Source: Lumbricus terrestris
Taxonomy: Eukaryota; Annelida; Clitellata; Crassiclitellata; Lumbricidae
Length of the DNA: 64,000 bases
Reading direction: 5' to 3'
Assembly: GCA_949752735.1 (NCBI GenBank)
Contig: OX457038.1
Span: forward strand, 60,874,020 to 60,938,019
Position 1 is the first letter of the stretch. Every line of letters starts with the position of its first letter. A program made the translations under genes and the position numbers. The notes below the pieces were generated by a model, which saw only the letters and a list, made by a program, of their open reading frames with translations, had not been told where the DNA came from and searched no databases. Below, in pieces: positions 53,001-62,599 of the stretch.

Positions 53001-53976
53001 TCTTCACACTGGGAGCGCCTCTGATTAGATTGTACTGTGAGAGGCACTTAAGTTTCATCATGCAGAATATTTTTACATCCTTAATCCACCCAATACTTTG
53101 ATTCTGCAGTTGCACATGTAAAACAAATTTCTAAACTGAAGTCATCCATGTTATTGTTGACTCAACTGGAGACAGCAAACAATAGACACAAATTAATATC
53201 AAAATTATTTTTAACAAGTGTATGCATTGCACTATGCAGTAATGTAATGAACTACTTAGACAGCACCACTTTGCAAGCAAACCCAGTAGTGCCCCCCCCA
53301 ACCGTAAGATGCAACATAAGGTCAAACAAACAATCGCAAAGAATTTCTATTATTCACATGGCACTTGTGAAGTTTTCAACATCGTTCTAAAATTTCCAAA
53401 GGAGCCACATAAATAGCCAGACACAGTGGCATAAATGCAGTTTGGTCACCCCTACATTGTTGGGGCATGTAATCTGATTGTAATCCATACAATACTAGAA
53501 AAGGTGCTATAAGAATTGTGTATTATATTACCATGTTGTTAGAACCAAACTGACCATGTATTGATTTCAATCTAGCCCCATAGTCCTCCTTTCTTTTGGC
53601 CAGACAATCAGGGAGAACAACTTATAGAATTAGCGTGACAAATGAATGAATAGTCTGCAGACGTTTTATTATTCCCCTGAGCTATTTAAGTGCAGTATGT
53701 GTCGTTTTTACAGATCCTTCAGTTGCATGAAAGCACAGCTTGTGCAAGTTCTACCAACTGTCCAGTGAAAGTGTGACTACATGATTTTGCCATTCTCCCT
53801 TAGCCAGAGGTAAACATAGGTAATTTTGTACGACCCCTTTGCTAGACAAGAGTCATATCAAATGCCATGCTTTCTCCTACTGTTAGATAAAACTGTGGCC
53901 TGGTTATTAGTTTGCATGAATAGCACTCAGTTACACGAACATAGTCATTGAAGGTGTTGGTTAAAGATGAACGTCT
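50074..53976. other. cadherin 3'UTR and convergent intergenic DNA
   Basis: No gene seen. AATAAA at 50358-50363 is the first good polyadenylation signal for the cadherin transcript. On the minus strand AATAAA (plus 53665-53670) could serve BLOC1S6. One TAGGCCTA lies near 50811. The rest is AT-rich with short random open frames. Confidence 0.5.
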
Positions 53977-54099
53977 TCATGTTTTTCTGAGGACGACTTT
54001 AGCCATCAGCTTCTTCTCCTTTTCCAGTTCTTCGTCGCGTCTTTGTTCTTTCGTCAGCGCCTCTTTCTGCTTCTGCTGCTGCAGCTTCAGTGCTCGCCT
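53977..54099 (-). CDS. BLOC1S6: BLOC1S6 exon 5 and stop
   Basis: 40 codons plus TGA, starting RRALKLQQQKQKEALTKEQ and ending KVVLRKT; charged helix typical of the pallidin C-terminus. Acceptor ATATTCAG. Confidence 0.92.
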   Translation of the reverse strand, partial: RRALKLQQQKQKEALTKEQRRDEELEKEKKLMAKVVLRKT

Positions 54100-55414
54100 C
54101 TGAATATCAAGAAATTTTAAAAAATTAAATAAACTGAAACAAATGAAACAATATATCAACAGTACACTAGAACTTCCATACAACTGCGTCTTTGAGAGTT
54201 GTATCGCTATAACCACCTCGAAAGATTGCTTTATTTTTTTTACCCGAGGTATCGCAGATCCCTCGGGATTTCACAAAATTGCCCAGAGACGTAAAAAATT
54301 GCATTCTGGAATGACCTCACCTTGAAGTGGCACTTTGCAAGTTTAAAAATTACAATGACTAACTTATTTTATCTCGCCTGACTCCCACTGTACAATACTT
54401 GCCTTCAGTTGACTGGTCTTGTCATGAAGAGACATCATTTCCTTCTTAATGTTCACTAACTTCAGCTGGTAAAGTCTTGCTTTGTCCATCTGGAAAACAT
54501 GGTCACGTTAGACATAAATAAGTTTATTACAACAACGTCAATAAGATTTGTGCTTAAGAAATAAAGACATTAAAAATAAACACATTAAAAATAACTAAAC
54601 TACTGATCGTTTGAAGTGTTATCTTATCAGGGCTGTCGGTTGAATTGTTCTTCCTTTGGCTCTATCTATATTGTCATTGAATTGCACACCTGTTAATATA
54701 TCTATATGTACTACTGTATTTGTGACGACCAATAGAGTTGACTGATTGATTGATTGATTGATTGATTGACTGATTTTCATACCACAATAATAGGCAAATA
54801 ACGGTCACATATAGTGAATGTGAGAACATCAAAGACAATGGAGATCATATGTTACCAGTACAAATGCTGCCAAATGGCTGGAGTTGAGAACTGAAACTGA
54901 GAATGATGACAATGATAGTCATATGGTCATGCAATGGTTTCAGAGGCAAACACTAGATACAGCTTTGGCTTAAGAGTAAAAGCAGCCTTTATTCTCATCT
55001 TACAGGCACACATGCAAATGAACATACTTTTCACACCAGCTGCATGGCTTGACCAAAATGAACTTAGAAGCGAAAGCAAGCATGACCCCCATTGACCTGA
55101 CAACATGACACTAGTTGCACCACTTCCGAGTAATAATAATAATAATAATATCTTTTCTTTAATTGAGCGCCTGCAAGACGCACTGCGCTTTACATTTACA
55201 AGTTATGCAGTAATCTTAATTAAACTTAACTACTAACTGAACAAACAGCTTTGTAATTACACGGCGCCAATGGCAGCCTACAAAGCAAATCCGCCCAACG
55301 GGGGCTCGAACTCACTACCTCTCGCACTCTACGCCAGCGTGTTAACCACTACTCTACCGGGCCCCACAGTGCCACATGGCTCAAACTCCTTACACTGAGG
55401 GGAAAAAGTTCTAC

Positions 55415-55466
<52 letters not shown>

Positions 55467-57827
55467 CAAGAAGAAACTTAGGCAACTGTAATTATACTTA
55501 CCTGTCACCATATATAGATACAACACCGCTTCAATTTGTTTCCATATCGTAGCTCACTGATTTGATTAGATTAGTTTGATGATTAGTTTCGTGTGTCTGA
55601 GCTAATAAACAATCGGTTACAGAGTGGTGGAGGCTGACACCAAGAAAACACTGATAATTACTTACAATGGCGGCAACTTCTTTGATGACCTGAATTTCTT
55701 CGAATTTGGCATTCTCATGTTCGACCGTCTCAATCAGAACACTTTGACTGTGCCTAGAGACACAGTAATTACATATATCCACAATCATTCATTAATTACG
55801 ATGTGTGTCAACATTTCCGTAAAATGCAGCCAAAGTACCTAATTTCATTCTGAGCAGGCACCTAATTTCTTGTCAGTCCACTACAGGATAAGTACCTTGG
55901 TGCTGCATTGCGCAATCACTCTAGGTAAGGTCTTTGTGTACAGAGCTTATTTGTGTATCACATTCATAAAACTGCATATTACACAGCTATAATCTAGTAG
56001 ACTATCTCAATTCTTTTATTATTATGATCATTATATTTAATTCTATATAATTACTTTTATTGTTGTTGTTCCTCTTTTCTCTGTAGTCGAGTTTTCATAT
56101 AGTGCCACTGTTGTACTCAGAAATGCTTTCATTCTGACTGCGCTAAATAAGCCTTTCAGTTAATACACACAAGAGCTGCCTGGAGTTGTTATGGCCAATC
56201 ATGTTGCAGTTATAATCAACAGTCATTAGTTAACAGCAGGCTGCATTCCGAAAGCGTGCTGTGCTGCCCCAAGTAAGCAAAACTTACAGTAATTAATGTT
56301 AATTGTGTAATAAAATAATGGTATGGCCAGTGTTTAAAGTGGGTGGGAACGCATGGGGAATTCTTGGCTTGCGTTCCAACTGCTCACCATGCATAGAACT
56401 CTGAAAGCATGTGCGTTCCAATTAACTCTTCATCAGCGTTCCCACTGCTCACACGTTTGACATTCCCACCGCTCACCCAAACCACTTTAACCACTGGGTA
56501 TGGCTCCAAGTTCATCTTGGAGTCTAACGCATGGAAAACAATTAGAAAAACAACAGAAAAGCAACAAAGCAGAACAAACGATTGATCACCTTAAATGAGA
56601 AGAGATCCCTGAGTGCAATGATGCAGACGCACATTATACACAATACAGTATATACCCAGTACCTTTGAAGAACTCTATACTATTTGGAACTACTTGTACA
56701 ATAAGAGAGAATGGAATCATAGCTTACGTAATATCGTTGAGCTGTTTCTTAAGATTAGCATGCTCTGGCAAGACCGCTGTTAGAATACCCGAGGCAAGCT
56801 TGTCGATAAGGGCGTCTGAAAATAGTAAATGTCATATACCTAGTGTTACCAGTCTGCTCTTACTTTAAGGCAAATTAAGGGAAATAAAAAGGAAGGTTGT
56901 TCAAGTCATTTAAGGCTATCATGTAAATTCAGGTGGCCTTCCGCTGTGATACATGAGCTCCTTCGTCTTTAATACCTCTGTTACATGAGTGATTTAAAAC
57001 CATTTTATTCTGTCCAGGCTTGCTGTCATTAGGTCAAAAGTGCCTCTGAAGACATTTTCCGAAGAGTCTCTCTTTAATAGATGATATAAATCTTGATCTT
57101 TACATCTGGTACATGAGTGATTGGATTGAAAACCATTTTGCCCTACCAGATAGGTCAGGAGTGCCTCTGACAAGTTTCTCTTTAATAGTGCTATATAAAT
57201 CTGTGACTATAATAGCAATCTGAACTGAACAGCCTTGCACCCAGGCCTTCTGTTTAGAAAAACTTATAGATTTTTTGTGACTTACAGGGCCAAATGTTAT
57301 CTCACCACTGATAACGCCATTATCTCACCACTGACAGTGACGTAATCTCACCACTGTGTCACTATTTCACCACTGGTGGTACCACCAAAACAATGTCCAG
57401 TATTTTTAGAGATGTAACCTGGCAACCCCAATTTCAGAACACCATTTTGTATCTTGTATTTCAACCCAAACTCAAAATTTGGGAAATAAACAAAGTCTAA
57501 CTATAAACATCTACCATTTTTAGATTCTTCAGAAGTTGTACTTGAAATGTCTAAGGCTGGCTTTGTTTCCCATGATTCTCCCACAGAAAGAGATTCGCTG
57601 ACCACTGGTTTTTGCGTTGCAACGTGACCGACCGAATTTCCAGTCTTTCTACACTCCCAGAAATCTGAGGCAACTGTTCCTGATTCTTGTGTTCTGCTCA
57701 GCTCACATGCCTCATCCTCTGGCAATGCCATTTTTCCAATTTCAATCACAGAGTCCATGACAGAATCGCCTACATGTACATGCTCCAGAATCTGCCGTCG
57801 ATTCTTTTCATCAAGTACTGATGCCAT
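53977..57827 (-). CDS. BLOC1S6: BLOC-1 complex subunit 6 (pallidin), five coding exons
   Basis: Pallidin is a coiled-coil subunit of BLOC-1, which sorts cargo from endosomes to lysosome-related organelles and binds syntaxin-type SNAREs (family knowledge). Exons in transcription order: 57827-57515, 56815-56728, 55753-55666, 54489-54403, 54099-53977; 699 nt, 232 residues plus stop. Conserved part: IDKLASGILTAVLPEHANLK, SVLIETVEHENAKFEEI, YQLKLVNIKKEMMSLHDKTS, then RRALKLQQQKQKEAL, matching VNIRKEML-LHEKTSKLKKRALKLQQ of human pallidin. The first 104 residues are poorly conserved and longer than in vertebrates. The fourth exon ends at a GC donor. A splice acceptor (TTTTAG) lies one base before the ATG, so a 5'UTR exon lies upstream, possibly ending at 59461. 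Confidence 0.93.
54403..54489 (-). CDS. BLOC1S6: BLOC1S6 exon 4
   Basis: 29 codons, phase 0, including YQLKLVNIKKEMMSLHDKTS. Acceptor TTTTCCAG; the donor is AAG|GCAAGT, a strong GC-type donor. Confidence 0.92.
55140..55375 (-). repeat. tRNA-derived SINE with (TTA)n tail
   Basis: Minus strand: head GGGGCCCGGTAGAGTAGTGG with A box and GAGTTCGAGCCCCC B box, body, 3' end GCGCAGTGCGTCTTGCAGGC then (TTA)n at plus 55133-55150. Anticodon-loop geometry is not that of a functional tRNA. Lies in a BLOC1S6 intron; related 3' ends at 43575 and 58957. Confidence 0.75.
55419..55465. repeat. (AT)n microsatellite
   Basis: 47 bases of uninterrupted AT dinucleotides. Confidence 0.98.
55666..55753 (-). CDS. 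BLOC1S6: BLOC1S6 exon 3
   Basis: Encodes HSQSVLIETVEHENAKFEEI and QVIKEVAAI. Acceptor GTCTCTAG, donor GTAAGT. Confidence 0.92.
56328..56496. mobile_element. hAT-type MITE with perfect 8-bp TSD
   Basis: 169 bp, ends CAGTGTTTAAAGTGG...CCACTTTAACCACTG, flanked by GGTATGGC at 56320-56327 and 56497-56504. A degraded relative is at 23785-23945. Confidence 0.9.
56728..56815 (-). CDS. BLOC1S6: BLOC1S6 exon 2
   Basis: Encodes DALIDKLASGILTAVLPEH and NLKKQLNDI, the start of the pallidin coiled coil. Acceptor TTTTCAG, donor GTAAGC; enters in phase 1 and leaves in phase 2. Confidence 0.92.
57515..57827 (-). CDS. BLOC1S6: BLOC1S6 exon 1 (coding)
   Basis: 104 codons plus one base, starting MASVLDEKNRRQILEHVHVG; acidic and Ser/Thr-rich, no recognised motif. 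Donor GTAGAT. Confidence 0.85.
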
Positions 57828-58029
57828 TCTAAAATTAACAGAAACATAAGTTAAATTTAATACACACTATCTGTCTCTGTCTCTCTCGCTTTATTTTGTA
57901 CTCTCGGCCGCTGCATTAATCAACTCTTGCCACCTCCTTGCAAGGACAAGAAACTGAAAGCGAGGAATCTTTCAACGTACCAACTTTTAGCTCCTATTAA
58001 CCTTTTAAAATAGTTTTGTTAACTATTAA

Positions 58030-58473
58030 GGTACAGGTATAGAAGTATGCATGCGCTCCGAACGTCAAATTTGTCTTGATTTCCAATATATACGAACGTA
58101 TGTATTCAAACGCGCCTATTCCCAATGTTCTAGAATGCTCCTGTGATTTTTTATAGTTTTATCAAAATGTACAGAAATACATAGGAAACGTGTCTTTAAC
58201 TTCGCTCTCGCCATAATATGTGCACACACCTTTCAATGACGTCATTGAAATGTGTATACACATAGCGAGAGTGAACTTTCATTGCAGTGAATTTGAATTT
58301 AAATACGAAATTGCAATGGTTTTGTGAAGATTTTCGATAAAATAAAAAAAATCGCAGGAACGTTCTAGAACATTGGGAATAGGCGCGTTTGAATACACAC
58401 GTACATATATATATATAGGAAATCAAGACAAATTTGACGTTCGGAGCGCATGCATACTTCTATACCTGTACCA
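58030..58473. mobile_element. long-hairpin MITE with 8-bp TSD
   Basis: 444 bp, almost entirely an inverted repeat: GGTACAGGTATAGAAGTATG at both ends. Flanks ACTATTAA at 58022-58029 and 58474-58481. The centre is a perfect palindrome (58231-58250) containing TGACGTCA. The 8-bp duplication suggests a hAT-like source, but the ends are not the CAGTG type. Confidence 0.85.
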
Positions 58474-59787
58474 CTATTAAATTATTATATTGTAGTGTTT
58501 TTAAATGAGTGCATCTCTAGTCAAGTTTACCTGTGCATGCCAATTTTATTTAAGTGTTCTTGTTATAATCTATTTCAGACATATAAATATAATCATTGCA
58601 CATAATGTGATGCACTGAGCGCTTGTCAGATGCAACTAACGGCTACTGACTTACTTGCTAAGATCATGTCATTTAATACACACGAGACCTTATGATCGAA
58701 GGCAGAACTAATAAACAACATTTGGGCGAATTATGTGGGGCGAATTATGTGATTAGATTAATAGTACGGTACAATGTAGCTCTGTAAATAACTAGTAATA
58801 ACAAATTACCTCACCAGTAGTCAAACCACCGAAAGGTTTAATAGGTTGCACTTTATCATCGTTTATAAGATAAATCGTAAAATTTATTTATTTACTTTTC
58901 CAAAATTTTACACCATAGATTGCATATTATCAGAATTACAAGATGCGCAATGAAAGTAAGTAAGTGAGTATGTTCTTTAATATAGCCAGCTGCCAAACCA
59001 AACAGCACTAGTTAATATCGGGTGAACAAGTACCACATTTAAAATTCACATAAGATATCGAAAGCTATCGAGACTAAGGCAACTAATTAACATGCGAACA
59101 ACGTTCTAGCTATGGCCATGCCGCCCTCTGACAACCAATCAGTCCAGCATACAATCCCCCCAAATTTGACAAACTTAGTCGTAGACTATAATATCTTTGC
59201 CTGTTATTTTTGGAACTAAACGATATTAGCAAAGATAGTAGACTATAAGGTCTTTGATATTAGGCCTTCAAACATAATCTACTCAATAGGGGTCTGCGTA
59301 GTTTTATTTAGATGTGAGTGTAGCATAGTGGATTTTGCAAGGACTATTAAAATTATTAGGGCTACGTACTACTACACCCGTTGCGATTGCCTTTTCAGAC
59401 AACTGTCGATTGACGTCATAATTCTCAAATATGACGTCATCGCAATTTGATTTAGTTTACCTGTTATCTTATTGTTATTCTGTCAAAGATTGATAACGAC
59501 GAAGAACAAGTATGATGAAGGAGACAACGAACAGACGACAAAATACGACGAAGATGGTGAAGAAATGAACCTCGTCAGTTCCCGAAATGGGCGATGGGAG
59601 TCGATCACCAAAGTGAAAAGAAGCTAATCGTAATGTAAGACAGAACTTTATCACCGTCATTTTCTGCCAAAAGGAATATACACCCAAACTTCCCTAATTA
59701 AATAAGCTTGCTTAAAATTTGAATTATGCAGTTAAATGTTAGCAAGCAGCCTACTAAGAAGTGAATATGAAAATATGAAAATAAATA
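58474..59787. other. sequence upstream of BLOC1S6
   Basis: No coding exon recognised. It contains a SINE 3' end with (AAGT)n near 58957, two TGACGTCA sites at 59411 and 59432, and, on the minus strand, a donor-like CAG|GTAAAC ending at 59461. This could mark a 5' untranslated exon of BLOC1S6. Confidence 0.35.
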
Positions 59788-60625
59788 GTAATCGTAGGCT
59801 AATCGTAAACTCAGCTTATACTGTTCTGCAACGCCCACAAAAGCCAAGTTGGTTGTTAATCCAAAGAGGCGGAACAGCAATAATATGGAAATTTTAGTGA
59901 TGAGTTGTAATAAACATGGGAGGAGTTTATCAGGGGCTAGGGGGGGATAAGCCCCCTCCTCCCAAGAAGACCTAGATTCATCTTTTTTACCGTGTAAATG
60001 GTATCTTTTCCCGGGTTTAGCCCCCCTCCAAGAAGGCTTTAGCCCCTCCAAGAGGCAAGAACGGAAGCCAAACTCTGCCCATGGTAATAAAAGGGCTATA
60101 TATAGCAGTGTAATGGCCGGAGGATGAGTTGCGTACGTTTTGAACGAAGTAGTGGCTGCATGGCAGCATGGGTGGTGAACAACTTCAGAAAAGAATTCTA
60201 GGCCTACTGTTGGGAGGATTGACATGTATTGTAGGTGAGTGATAGGATTTTGCATCCAGGTATACATAATAATATTGAGCCAGTAGTGATTGCAGAACAG
60301 CAGTATCGATGTGGTGGCGTTTGGGTTTTTGGTGACAGTATGCACGGGCGAGGGCATTGTGGTTAGTCTGCATGGATGCGGTTTATATTTGGTGATGTCA
60401 CATCATGTCAGTATTCAGGAAGAGAGAATTGCAATAATCAAATTTGACATGATCAGTAGGTCTATGGATGTTATGATTGTGGATGCAGTTTTAAATGGAG
60501 CGTATGGCGGATTCTGCGAGGGTCACGGATATACATGAAGAAGAGCGGGAGAGATGGGTGATGTGGTCGGAGAAGATATGGATAGGCCTAAGTTTGGATC
60601 AAAAAGTAGAGTAAAAACAGAAGCC
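59788..60625 (-). mobile_element. 3'-truncated relative of the LINE, minus strand
   Basis: The reverse complement of about 60240-60620 matches LINE positions about 12033-12400, and 59826-59850 matches its 3'UTR (CTTGGCTTTTGTGGGCG). A degraded TTACGATTA tail lies at about 59790-59815. Internal C/G-rich material (59928-60065) looks like an inserted MITE related to 60905-61135. The 219-residue open frame across it is a mosaic, not a gene. Confidence 0.8.
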
Positions 60626-60904
60626 ATGAGTAAAACTAAATTGAAATTGCGGCGTTCCTTCCCGTATGTTATTTTCCTGCATCGAATTACTATTATATAT
60701 AATTAGTTTGTTAATAATTCATAAAAGCCTATAACGCATTAAACCGTTCGACTTAAAGAAGTATATATCAAATCGACTTCTAATAGAAGTTAAATTTCGG
60801 AGGCCATGCCTAGAGCCCTCTATCGCAGTATGTCGCGAGCAGTCAAGTGTCAAAGCGGAAGTGAACAATCACGGGCGTCAGACTAGAATAGATTGTAGAG
60901 AGAT

Positions 60905-61135
60905 CAGTGGTGGCGCTAGGGGGCATGGGGCTAAACCCCTATAAAAGGCTAAGCCCCCCTTTAAAAAGGCCATCCAGGTTTTTTTACATGAAAAACTGAA
61001 TTTCCACGATTTTCGACCGGATGACCCAACAAATGGTCGTCAGAAATTTTGGCGGATGAAAATGGAAAATTTCCTCCGGGAGGCTTCAGCCCCCCCCCCC
61101 CCCCAAAAAAAGCTGAAATCCTGGCGTCGCCACCG
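60905..61135. mobile_element. hAT-type MITE, imperfect TSD
   Basis: 231 bp, ends CAGTGGTGGCGCTAGG...GGCGTCGCCACCG with AGAGAGAT/AGAGAGAG flanks (7 of 8). Contains a C14 run. Confidence 0.7.
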
Positions 61136-62102
61136 AGAGAGAGATGGGTCGACGATAGAGACACACAGACAGATATGCTATGGGTGACAGCGAGAATACG
61201 CAGATCGACCCGTCGTTGGACGAGTCGTTTCTGTTTGCTTATCTCTCTATATCTCCGGTTCCATATTTTGTTAAATGCGCATTAATCACGGAATTTTAAA
61301 GGAATTTTGGGAGCTGCACGACCTCTGCCTTCGCTTCTTATCCTACGCGGTACATTATTCCCAATCGGATGACAATGGCCTAAAGAAGTTTGACCTGACG
61401 TCATTCAGTAGACGAAGAAAACGATGTGCATTATGACGTCATAGTTATGATGGTTAGTATCCTTGGCTACAAAACTAATTCTGCCTCCACACAGAATGAA
61501 AAACGTCGTTTTGTGACCTGCTGCAATGGCGACGCTTTTTAAAATTTCATTCAGGTCTAAGAAAACATTCTTATATAAGCAAAGATGACCAACCCTAACT
61601 AACTGAAGACGAACAAGTGTGGGCATACGTTCTGCAGTATCTGATGTCTGAAGTATAAGAACGAAGACGAATATCGAAATGTAAGTGATTCAGAATAAAT
61701 TGCGCTTTATTTGACGACTAGGCCTATAGGCATATGCCAATCTCTACAGCTATATAGGCTTATTGCCTGCATGGTCAGATCAAGGTAGATAATCGGCCTA
61801 ATATTTTTTAGCTCTCTATGCTATGAAAGCCTTATAACGCTAAAATAAGCAAAAAGCTTTGATGATATAAAATTATTATATCATCAGCGCCGACGTTTTG
61901 TGCTTTGTCAACGCACTTCATGGCAGGCCTAAGTCCCATGCTTAACAATGACATTGTAGTAGGCACAACTAATACTATATTGCACTGTAAATTGCGGATG
62001 TAATTTATATTGACCGAGAAGATTTGTTAAATATTTTTTCGTTTCATTTGCATAATTTTCTTTACTGTAGGCCTAATAGGCTACTGTAGCCTAGGCCTGA
62101 CA
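61136..62102. other. intergenic DNA
   Basis: No gene recognised. Two TGACGTCA sites (61396, 61434), several TAGGCCTA octamers (61721, 62071) and a short palindrome GATGATATAA/TTATATCATC at 61861-61885. Confidence 0.4.
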
Positions 62103-62389
62103 CAGTGGCGGAGACCTGGGCGGAAAGTTGGGGGGGACGGACCGAAAAAATTCCATCTTTTGAGGGAAAAAATTCTGGTCATCCTTCGCCGCCAAAAAGT
62201 TTATGACCTTTTTTAGTCATCCGGCCAAATCTCGAAAAAAATTCTGTTTTCGCCGCCAAAAAAGTTGACGACCTTTTTTTTTAGTCTTGACGCTCAACGA
62301 TTGGGGGGGACAAATGCATGGGCCGTCCCCCCAACACCTCCATTGGGGAGACCGCCCTCCCCTGTCCCCCCCCGAGGTCTCCGCCCCTG
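62103..62389. mobile_element. hAT-type MITE with near-perfect TSD
   Basis: 287 bp, ends CAGTGGCGGAGACCT...AGGTCTCCGCCCCTG, flanks GCCTGACA and GCCTGACC (7 of 8). Confidence 0.82.
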
Positions 62390-62599
62390 GCCTGACCGCA
62401 TTTGTAACCTGGAAAATTTCTGAAGTTCAATTTTATTTTTAAGCACGAATTTACAGTGTGGCACAGGGAGTCTGGACTCTGGAGAGGCAATGGAGTAGAA
62501 TGCATTTGAATCATCACAAAATAGTGTTATAAATAACAAAAGGAATGATGCGTTTGGTGAGTCATTAATATAGCTTAAGAATAATAAGGGACCCAGATG

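Noticed and set aside
55290..55375. Second tRNA gene
   Set aside because: A and B boxes are present but stems do not pair and a SINE body and tail follow; it is a tRNA-derived SINE.
59475..59687. 70-residue minus-strand membrane-like protein
   Set aside because: No recognisable family; more likely part of an untranslated leader or random frame near a CRE pair.
59698..60357. 219-residue minus-strand gene
   Set aside because: The sequence is a decayed LINE 3' fragment with an inserted MITE.
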